From an uncultured Clostridium sp. (GTDB taxonomy: Bacteria; Bacillota; Clostridia; Peptostreptococcales; Peptostreptococcaceae): DNA of 5,782 nucleotides. A program made the translations under genes and the position numbers. A model generated the notes under the pieces. That model saw only the letters and a program-made list of their open reading frames with translations, had not been told where the DNA came from and did not search any database. The stretch is taken from positions 1-5,782 of the forward strand of contig USRS01000105.1 of NCBI GenBank assembly GCA_900557165.1, in the 5' to 3' direction. Below are positions 1 to 4,329 of this stretch, piece by piece; position 1 is the first letter of the stretch, and each line of letters begins with the position of its first letter.

Positions 1-41
1 ATTTTATCACACATTTTTTTAACCTCAAACTATTTTTTTAT

Positions 42-66
42 AAAAAAAATGGATCCACTGCTCCAT
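42..66 (-). terminator. weak rho-independent terminator after the mobC-like gene
   Basis: Read on the minus strand, a 5-bp stem ATGGA/TCCAT (arms 62-66 and 49-53) with an 8-base loop is followed directly by a run of seven T. It lies about 40 bases beyond the stop of the gene at 108-392. The stem is short, so this is a plausible but weak terminator. Confidence 0.4.
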
Positions 67-107
67 AAATAAATAATCCCACTAAAATATAAATAGTATT
101 TTAACTT

Positions 108-392
108 TCAATTTGTAAGCCTATTTCTTAAAATTTTAAAAAAACTTTTTTTCTCGGCTTTTTGGCTCTCCATTTTAAATTTAATCTCTTGTAATTTCTT
201 CTCAAGCTCACTAACTCTAAGCTCCAAGCTATTTGTACCCTCAAATTTTTCTTTCTCTCTCAAAGCTCTTTCCTCTGTTGATACAATAATAAACTTACTC
301 ATACTGATATTTTTCTTTTTTGCTATATCTTTAAATAATGCTTTTTGCTCCTTACTTACTCTAATCTTTATATAATCATCTTTTATAGCCAT
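108..392 (-). CDS. MobC-like ribbon-helix-helix relaxosome accessory protein
   Basis: This 94-residue protein has a ribbon-helix-helix fold: a beta strand YIKIRVSKEQ (about residues 7-16), then two helices through about residue 45 with the typical turn KKNISMSKF. A charged coiled coil follows (about 52-82), then a basic tail. Small RHH proteins of this design bind oriT and help the relaxase on mobilisable plasmids, or act as CopG-type repressors. The mob genes elsewhere in the window favour a MobC-like role, which is inference. I chose the ATG at 392 because AGGGGTGG lies 6-7 bases upstream. A GTG three codons earlier falls inside that ribosome binding site. The stop is TGA, and the frame stays open for 25 more codons that encode a hydrophobic stretch, so the gene may be shortened. 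If the molecule is circular, the normal mobC-mobA order has been split by the cargo module. Confidence 0.65.
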   Translation of the reverse strand: MAIKDDYIKIRVSKEQKALFKDIAKKKNISMSKFIIVSTEERALREKEKFEGTNSLELRVSELEKKLQEIKFKMESQKAEKKSFFKILRNRLTN

Positions 393-436
393 TGTTCCCA
401 CCCCTATAAATTAATTTAATCCCTTGTTATCACCAT

Positions 437-464
437 ACCATAAACATAATAAAAATCTTGTCTA
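437..464 (-). promoter_or_regulatory. candidate promoter of the mobC-like gene
   Basis: On the minus strand, TAGACA (459-464; five of six match TTGACA) is followed after 16 bases by TATGGT (437-442; four of six match TATAAT). This would give a leader of about 40 bases before the ATG at 392. The match is moderate in an AT-rich background. Confidence 0.3.
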
Positions 465-582
465 ATCCTAGAACAGGTAATAAGTACCCTATAATACAAG
501 GGCTAAAAATTTGATACCTAGGTAAATTTAAACTTGCAATAGTCTGAAAGGTATATTTATGCACGAAAATGACCCTAAGGGA

Positions 583-606
583 TAAGCTCCTCCATATAGC
601 TCTTAA
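583..606. repeat. 24-bp direct repeat, copy 1 (downstream of rep)
   Basis: This copy is identical in sequence and orientation to 2171-2194. On the plus strand it begins TAAGCTCC and ends AGCTCTTAA. On the minus strand it contains two GAGCT words 13 bases apart around a GGAGG. The ends form an imperfect dyad. It lies about 190 bases upstream of the mobC-like start. A Rep- or regulator-binding site is possible. Confidence 0.8.
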
Positions 607-652
607 GAAAAAATGACCCCCTTTTTTTTATAATACTTGCAAAATTATAGTA

Positions 653-681
653 TTGAATTAGCTCCTAAAATGCTTTATAAT
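653..681 (+). promoter_or_regulatory. candidate plus-strand promoter facing the rep 3' end
   Basis: TTGAAT (653-658), a 17-base spacer and a perfect TATAAT (676-681) lie on the plus strand. No gene lies downstream in this orientation. A transcript would start near 688 and run antisense into rep, beginning with the hairpin at 684-718. It may be an antisense RNA promoter, or a chance match in AT-rich DNA. Confidence 0.3.
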
Positions 682-683
682 AC

Positions 684-718
684 AAAAAGAACAAGGCTAT
701 ATTAAACCTTGCTCTTTT
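684..718 (-). terminator. rho-independent terminator of rep
   Basis: The arms CAAGG (692-696) and CCTTG (707-711), extended after one mismatch by AAAAGA/TCTTTT, form a hairpin around the rep stop codon. Read on the minus strand it is followed by TTCTTTTT. The hairpin begins inside the last codons of rep. The A/T arms make it fairly symmetric, so it may also work in the plus direction. Confidence 0.65.
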
Positions 719-2055
719 AAAAAACTAATATCACGTTTGTATGTTTTAATAGATATATCAAGTTGTGAACATATATCTTTTCTCTTAAAGTCTTGCTCCA
801 ACAAGGCTTTAATTTTTTTCCTTCTTTTTTCTATTTCTTGCTTTTTAGATACTTTTCCATCAGCTCTTAGCTTTTCTTGATACTTTTTCTTTTCAGCTTC
901 TTTTCTATTTTCACTATTCCTTTTATAGTAATCTTTGTTCCATTCCTCTTGTGTCTTAGTTTTATATATACTCTGTAATCCTAATCTATCACAAAGCTCA
1001 TAATCAAGCTCTAGGAAGTCTATAAGAGTTTCATTCTTATAAAGATACTGACGATAGTTTACAACCCTTGTAGCACTCTCTATTATGTGTCCTCTTAGTG
1101 GTTCATTAAAGTTATTATTAAACTTCAACATTTCCTCTTTGGCTAACTCATAATCTTCCGATTTAAGCTCTCCATTTTGATATTTATTTTTTATTAAAAT
1201 ATAATTTCTATACAAGAAACATAACCTTGACCTAAGCTCTGTTACTCCAATACTGTTTAAATGGCTCTGTATCTTCTCAAAATCCATTAACCTATTACAG
1301 TTTAAAGAATAAACATTATGTAGCTTCACAACCTTTTTAGGAGCTTTTACACGCCCTTTACGTTTCTTATACCACTTAGGTAATTCATCAAGCCATAGCT
1401 CTTGTAATTCGTTTAGAGTATATCTTACTGAATCATCATAAGAAAATACTTTAATCTCTGCTCCATTCTTAGTGTTAATACTTCCTGGTATTCTAAAATA
1501 ACTTTCTAGGTTCTGCTTTTCTGCTCCATACTCTTTTAACTCTTGTGAGAACACCTCTGAAATTCTTCTAGCTAGTGTTACCACATTATCCCTAAACTTA
1601 GGTATATAGCAAGTTTCAACGCTATATATAAGTCTTATTTGATTTCCATACTCTACAAAGTTAGGGGTAGGTATCTTCCTCTCAAAGAAGTCCATTTCTA
1701 ATAATTTAATTACTTGATGTGGCTCTAAATCTTTAAGCTCCTTAATATTTTTATAATCAACATCAACTGGAATTGCATTGATACAAAATAGATTGCTCCT
1801 TGTAGCTCTATCCATAGTTCTAAATGGATTTAAGCTAAATAATATATCTTCTCTACCAAATGAGTTAATTACTTGTCTTAACTTCATTGGGTCTTTTAAT
1901 GAGCTTGTTGGATATACTTTATTTTTTCCTGTAGTCTTATTCAAAACCCTTACAAAACATTCATCATTATTCACATAAATATATTTCAATAGCTCTGAAC
2001 ATTCTTCAATTTCTGATTTACTATATCTATCTAATTCTCTTACTGCTTGTACCAT
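697..2055 (-). CDS. rep: plasmid replication protein, primase-polymerase (AEP) type
   Basis: The protein is 452 residues. The N-terminal half has the marks of an archaeo-eukaryotic primase/PrimPol-like Rep. These are an acidic metal-binding motif VDVDY (97-101) after a hydrophobic strand, a second strand YGNQIRLIYSVE (136-147) where the nucleotide-binding motif sits, and a conserved FRIPGSINTKNG (187-198). A helical middle region (about 250-340) resembles the segment after the catalytic core in clostridial Reps of this kind. A long basic, charged helix (about 365-415) leads to a C-terminal helix-turn-helix (about 415-450, RKDICSQLDISIKTYKRDI) that could bind origin DNA. The expected role is priming or initiating plasmid replication in the cytoplasm. 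The start has AAAGGAGGTG (2061-2070) 5 bases upstream. The gene stands alone, with its own promoter and terminator and a 24-bp repeat on each side. The family call rests on motifs; the exact Rep subfamily is not identified. Confidence 0.75.
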   Translation of the reverse strand: MVQAVRELDRYSKSEIEECSELLKYIYVNNDECFVRVLNKTTGKNKVYPTSSLKDPMKLRQVINSFGREDILFSLNPFRTMDRATRSNLFCINAIPVDVDYKNIKELKDLEPHQVIKLLEMDFFERKIPTPNFVEYGNQIRLIYSVETCYIPKFRDNVVTLARRISEVFSQELKEYGAEKQNLESYFRIPGSINTKNGAEIKVFSYDDSVRYTLNELQELWLDELPKWYKKRKGRVKAPKKVVKLHNVYSLNCNRLMDFEKIQSHLNSIGVTELRSRLCFLYRNYILIKNKYQNGELKSEDYELAKEEMLKFNNNFNEPLRGHIIESATRVVNYRQYLYKNETLIDFLELDYELCDRLGLQSIYKTKTQEEWNKDYYKRNSENRKEAEKKKYQEKLRADGKVSKKQEIEKRRKKIKALLEQDFKRKDICSQLDISIKTYKRDISFLKEQGLI

Positions 2056-2088
2056 TACTTCACCTCCTTTGTTGGACTATTTTATTTT

Positions 2089-2117
2089 ATTTTACTTTAT
2101 ATTTACCTGTTAGACAA
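2089..2117 (-). promoter_or_regulatory. candidate rep promoter
   Basis: On the minus strand, TTGTCT (2112-2117), a 17-base spacer and TAAAAT (2089-2094) precede the strong ribosome binding site at 2061-2070. Transcription would start near 2082, giving a leader of about 27 bases. The 24-bp repeat lies about 54 bases upstream of the -35, where an activator or Rep might bind. Confidence 0.45.
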
Positions 2118-2170
2118 TGAATTTTATTCCATCTATTGACAACAAGGTATAATATAATTTACCTACAGTG

Positions 2171-2194
2171 TAAGCTCCTCCATATAGCTCTTAA
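2171..2194. repeat. 24-bp direct repeat, copy 2 (upstream of rep)
   Basis: A perfect match over 24 bases to 583-606 in the same orientation; the flanks differ immediately outside it. It lies 116 bases upstream of the rep start. Two intact copies bracketing rep and its promoter, in otherwise diverged intergenic sequence, suggest selection or a recent duplication. Confidence 0.8.
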
Positions 2195-2210
2195 AATTTG
2201 GTACCTTTTT

Positions 2211-2240
2211 TATTTTTAGAAAAAGGGCCAAATGCCCCTT
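2211..2240 (-). terminator. rho-independent terminator of the mob operon
   Basis: On the minus strand, AAGGGGC, a short loop and GCCCTT (hairpin 2223-2240, one bulged base) are followed by TTTTT and further T-rich sequence. It lies about 50 bases beyond the end of the broken DUF5839-like gene and is the natural end of transcripts from the mob region. It separates them from rep. Confidence 0.7.
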
Positions 2241-2291
2241 ATAGTAAAATTGAAAAGTAAATATCATATTAGATATATATCGAATATTACA

Positions 2292-2554
2292 CTATTTATT
2301 GCATTTCTTAGCAATCTTTATAATACTCCTTAATGCTCCATCATTATTCTCTAATACATCTACCACTAAAACTCTAGCTTTAATATCTTATTGTCTTTTT
2401 TAGCGTGAACCCAAACAATATCACCTTTCTCTATTTGACCTTCCAGTCTTTCTGGTATCTTCCACACATACCTCTTGTTATGGTTTATATAGTCTTGTCC
2501 CTTTTTAGTTCCTCTTTGAATTTTTTTAATATGAAATCCCTCTATAACTTTCAT
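2292..2554 (-). pseudogene. DUF5839-like protein, frameshifted
   Basis: The open frame starts at 2554 behind a good ribosome binding site (AGGAGG, 7 bases upstream) and stops at 2366 after 62 codons. It reads like small clostridial DUF5839 proteins: FHIKKIQRGTKKGQDYINH, then KRYVWKIPERLEG, then a KGDIVWV turn. In that family, as I recall it, the strand after GDIV continues into an APVLVVDVFRE-type motif. The expected continuation is present in the -1 frame from about 2385: KARVLVVDVLENNDGALRSI and onward to a stop at 2292-2294. The shift lies between 2381 and 2392, near AATAAGATATTAAAG. The 62-residue product would lack its last strand and tail. Function of the family is unknown. The gene lies 42 bases after the relaxase frame and was probably its operon partner. 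A sequencing error could also explain the shift. Confidence 0.6.
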
Positions 2555-2596
2555 AAATTTCCCTCCTATTATCTTAGCTATATAACAAATATAGTA

Positions 2597-3571
2597 TTAT
2601 CTTTCCATATCCCAATCTCTTACTTTATTAGGTTTATTAACTGGTATGCTCCTAGAATTATCAATATTGCTCCTAGCGTTATTCCCATTTGAATTGCATA
2701 TTGTTTTACTCTGTCCTTCCAATTCAGTTTGTCTATTCTCTCTACTTGAGCTACTGTTTGACTTAATACTCTCATCATTTCCATGTGATATTTCTTGATA
2801 TTTTCTACTTCCTTCAAAGCCTTTTCTAACTTCTCTTGATGAAGCTCTTTCAATTCCTCTGATTTCTTTGTCATCATCTTGAAGGCTTCTTGTGTTTTCT
2901 CGCTTAGTTCCTTGTTCTTCTCTTCTCTTATTTTCTCGTTGCTCTTGTATAGCTCTCTCTCTTTCTCGATTAAGTCTATGGTCTTTATTAATCTGTTGTT
3001 CAAGACTGTCTGCTCTGCGTTCAAATTCTTTATCAAGGTCTGAAATTCCTTCATATCCGAAGGCTGAATTTCCTTTGGCTCTACCTCGTTCATTTGCTCC
3101 ATTTCTAAAAATTGATTTTTCTTGTCCATTAAACTCATTCTCTAATTCCTCCTTATTGTACTTATCTCCTAAGCTCCTGCCCCTAATTGCTTTACCATGG
3201 TCGGGGTGCTTATAACTTATACTGTTTTTTGTTACTCTAGTTTCTATCTCAAAGTTTTTCTCTAAAAACTCCCTAAAGCTTTGTAAATCCTTTGTTCTCT
3301 CCCTTGCTATATCTATTATCTGTCTTAACTCATCTTTCCAAGGGATTTGACCTCTATCCATTATCCTCTTTTCGGCACTACTAATCCTTTTCTCTGCCTT
3401 ATGATCTAGGTCTAAAGTCTTTAAATTTTCTCTCTCGCATAGCCTATTACTTTCTCTTTTTATATCCCATAGGCTCTTATTACTAGCATTGTATTTTAGT
3501 CCATTTTCAAAACTAACGCTATTAACCACTAAATGGTTATGTATATGTTCTTTATCTTTATGTGTTACCAC
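2597..3571 (-). pseudogene. mobA: relaxase MobA, N-terminally truncated remnant
   Basis: The frame encodes the C-terminal part of a relaxase/mobilization nuclease (MobA/VirD2 type). At its very start it has the metal-binding histidine motif THKDKEHIHNHLVVNSVSF, in which H-x-D and HIHNH are the ligand residues. The usual strand NGLKYNASNKSLWDIKRESN follows, then a long hydrophilic, Arg/Glu/Ser-rich tail. The N-terminal region with the nicking tyrosine, normally about 100-130 residues before this motif, is absent. The frame upstream of the GTG at 3571 runs only to a stop near 3622-3624 and shows no relaxase motif. No ribosome binding site precedes the GTG. Nicking activity should therefore be lost. 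The tail is kept open for about 300 codons, probably because mobB overlaps it in another frame (2620-3138). Join of the relaxase to foreign sequence is near 3560-3575. Confidence 0.75.
2620..3138 (-). CDS. mobB: MobB-like membrane-anchored coiled-coil mobilisation protein, nested in mobA
   Basis: The 172-residue protein is encoded entirely inside the relaxase gene in a different frame. It has a ribosome binding site AAGGAGG 9 bases before its ATG, within relaxase coding sequence. Residues about 30-135 are a long charged coiled coil rich in Lys, Glu and Leu. Residues about 148-170 (AIQMGITLGAILIILGAYQL) form a single C-terminal transmembrane helix. The same design, coiled coil plus terminal membrane helix nested in the relaxase gene, is known for MobB proteins of ColE1-like and staphylococcal pC221-like plasmids. 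There they help the relaxase and link the relaxosome to the membrane. With the relaxase truncated, this gene may survive without its partner or act with a relaxase supplied by another plasmid. That it is a real gene is well supported; the role is inferred from design and position. Confidence 0.7.
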   Translation of the reverse strand: MSLMDKKNQFLEMEQMNEVEPKEIQPSDMKEFQTLIKNLNAEQTVLNNRLIKTIDLIEKERELYKSNEKIREEKNKELSEKTQEAFKMMTKKSEELKELHQEKLEKALKEVENIKKYHMEMMRVLSQTVAQVERIDKLNWKDRVKQYAIQMGITLGAILIILGAYQLINLIK

Positions 3572-3608
3572 AAACTTTACACTTATTAACCACTCTAACT
3601 TCCCAATG

Positions 3609-3755
3609 CTACTTAAACTCCATTATATGTATCTCTACATCTCCGTATGGATTTTGATTATATTCAAAATTTAATCCATCTAGTTTAATTCTTTCCATAG
3701 TTTTTTTGAGTTCTAATATTTGATTTTTAATCTCTTCTGGAATTAAATAATTCAT
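3609..3755 (-). CDS. small hypothetical protein, 48 residues
   Basis: This is a short gene of 48 codons and a stop, with a strong ribosome binding site (AAGGAGAGG, about 5 bases before the ATG at 3755). The product begins MNYLIPEEIKNQILELKK, predicted helical and charged, and ends in a possible beta hairpin NPYGDVEIHIMEFK. I do not recognise the family. It lies 62 bases downstream of the helix-turn-helix gene on the same strand with no clear terminator between, so the two are probably cotranscribed. It ends 15 bases before another possible GTG start (3593), whose frame is cut off at the junction with the relaxase remnant. Confidence 0.55.
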   Translation of the reverse strand: MNYLIPEEIKNQILELKKTMERIKLDGLNFEYNQNPYGDVEIHIMEFK

Positions 3756-3817
3756 TTTAACCTCTCCTTATAATAAATTCTTTTTTATTTGTATTACTGT
3801 ATTATTACCAATTAATA

Positions 3818-4132
3818 CTAATCATAAATACCTTTTAAAGCTCTTTGGATTGTACAAGTGCTTAATCCAATTTCTTTTACTATTGCTCTGTAACTTAATC
3901 CAGAAGCTCTAAGCTCTTTAATTTTTTTAACTTGTTCATCTGTTACTTTTCTTGGATTAATTAAAGCTCTTGATTCTAACTCTTCTATTTTTTTCTTTAA
4001 CTCTTTATTTTCTTTAATCAAAGCTTTATTTTCTTTAATCAACTCTTCATTAGCTGATTTTAAAAAATCAACTGATAATTCTTTATTATTTTTTTCAGAT
4101 ATTGTATTTCTATCTAATTTAAATCTAGCCAC
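3818..4132 (-). CDS. coiled-coil / resolvase-type helix-turn-helix DNA-binding protein
   Basis: The 104-residue protein has an N-terminal polar region, a Lys/Glu/Leu heptad coiled coil (about residues 25-58, LIKENKALIKENKELKKKIE) and a C-terminal helix-turn-helix (about 63-104). The HTH, TDEQVKKIKELRASGLSYRA followed by IVKEIGLSTCTIQRALKG, resembles the HTH_7 domain at the end of serine resolvases/invertases. No recombinase catalytic domain is present, so it is most likely a dimeric DNA-binding regulator or plasmid maintenance protein. I chose the GTG at 4132 because AGAGGTGA lies about 4 bases upstream. The ATG at 4174 has no such site and would place a 30-bp perfect palindrome inside the coding sequence. 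That palindrome (4145-4174) lies directly before the ribosome binding site and is a likely autoregulatory operator. The strand-biased GAGC word is frequent here, as in the plasmid backbone. Confidence 0.65.
   Translation of the reverse strand: MARFKLDRNTISEKNNKELSVDFLKSANEELIKENKALIKENKELKKKIEELESRALINPRKVTDEQVKKIKELRASGLSYRAIVKEIGLSTCTIQRALKGIYD
4004..4042. repeat. tandem 21-bp duplication encoding one coiled-coil heptad
   Basis: Two 18-bp identical units (4004-4021 and 4025-4042) repeat with a period of 21 bases, which is seven codons. They encode successive LIKENK heptads of the coiled coil. This looks like recent gain of exactly one heptad, which keeps the coiled-coil phase. Confidence 0.7.
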
Positions 4133-4144
4133 AAAATCACCTCT

Positions 4145-4174
4145 ATGTATTATCGTAATATTACGATAATACAT
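4145..4174. promoter_or_regulatory. perfect 30-bp palindrome, probable operator
   Basis: The 30 bases read identically on both strands, with core CGTAATATTACG. The palindrome ends about 12 bases before the GTG start of the helix-turn-helix gene, just outside its ribosome binding site, so it lies in its promoter or leader. A perfect palindrome without spacer fits binding by a symmetric dimer, most simply the neighbouring coiled-coil HTH protein repressing its own gene. Confidence 0.6.
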
Positions 4175-4211
4175 TTTTGTTGTGTTTGCAATGGTTTATC
4201 TAATTATTTTT

Positions 4212-4229
4212 TATTGTAATATTACAATA
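4212..4229. promoter_or_regulatory. 18-bp palindrome, second copy of the GTAATATTAC core
   Basis: This perfect 18-bp palindrome, TATTGTAATATTACAATA, shares the 10-base core GTAATATTAC with the 30-bp palindrome. The two centres are 61 bp apart, about six helical turns, so two bound dimers would face the same side of the DNA. It is probably an auxiliary operator. Confidence 0.5.
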
Positions 4230-4244
4230 TTATTGTTAAAAATT

Positions 4245-4285
4245 AAAAAGGCTATAACCCATCGACCAGATGAAGCCATAACCTT
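4245..4285 (-). terminator. rho-independent terminator of the secreted-protein gene
   Basis: On the minus strand, AAGGTTAT pairs with ATAGCCTT (4278-4285 with 4248-4255). Pairing continues inward through G-U pairs to CATC/GATG around a 5-base loop, and TTTTT follows. Several pairs are G-U only when read as minus-strand RNA, which supports that direction. It ends transcripts from 4330-5136. Confidence 0.7.
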
Positions 4286-4329
4286 AGATTAAATTCCTCT
4301 TTTATTCAACAGATATTCTTCCTAATGTA

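Larger units (their letters stand above)
393..696. other. intergenic control region, candidate oriT
   Basis: No gene is visible here. The region holds an imperfect hairpin around the palindrome TACCTAGGTA (arms extend to 507-529), a wider inverted repeat CCCTTGT (421-427)/ACAAGGG (496-502), and a 10-bp direct repeat AAAATGACCC (566-575, 610-619). That repeat brackets one copy of the 24-bp repeat. TATAATAC occurs three times (490-497, 629-636, 676-683). Relaxosome genes usually lie just downstream of oriT, so this stretch upstream of the mobC-like gene is the best oriT candidate. I cannot identify a nic site. Confidence 0.35.

Noticed and set aside
33..48. 16-bp palindrome of T7-AT-A7
   Set aside because: It is pure A/T low-complexity sequence overlapping the terminator T-run. 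A specific site is not needed to explain it.
399..401. GTG start giving a 97-residue version of the mobC-like protein
   Set aside because: This codon lies inside the ribosome binding site that correctly spaces the ATG at 392.
1778..1978. Open plus-strand frame inside rep
   Set aside because: It lies opposite conserved primase-type coding sequence and has no independent support.
2136..2153. Plus-strand TTGACA followed by TATAAT upstream of rep
   Set aside because: The two boxes are only 6 bases apart and cannot form one promoter. No gene lies downstream on the plus strand.
2390..2396. Programmed -1 frameshift at the A-run in the DUF5839-like gene
   Set aside because: After a -1 slip at this run the ribosome would meet TAA four codons later, before reaching the conserved continuation.
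2405..3215. Open plus-strand frames opposite the mob genes (2405-2692, 2892-3215)
   Set aside because: They mirror the minus-strand genes, have no convincing ribosome binding sites, and their Leu/Ser-rich products are typical complements of Lys/Glu-rich coding sequence.
4130..4174. ATG at 4174 as the start of the HTH gene (118 residues)
   Set aside because: It has no ribosome binding site and the extra codons are one arm-to-arm copy of the perfect palindrome. The GTG at 4132 has AGAGGTGA just upstream.
4155..4225. TAATATTAC, the nonanucleotide nicked at origins of geminivirus-like rolling-circle replicons, occurs in both palindromes
   Set aside because: The word follows automatically from the palindromic core GTAATATTAC in AT-rich DNA. 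It is not in the loop of a stem-loop, and no HUH-type Rep is encoded. The operator reading is simpler.
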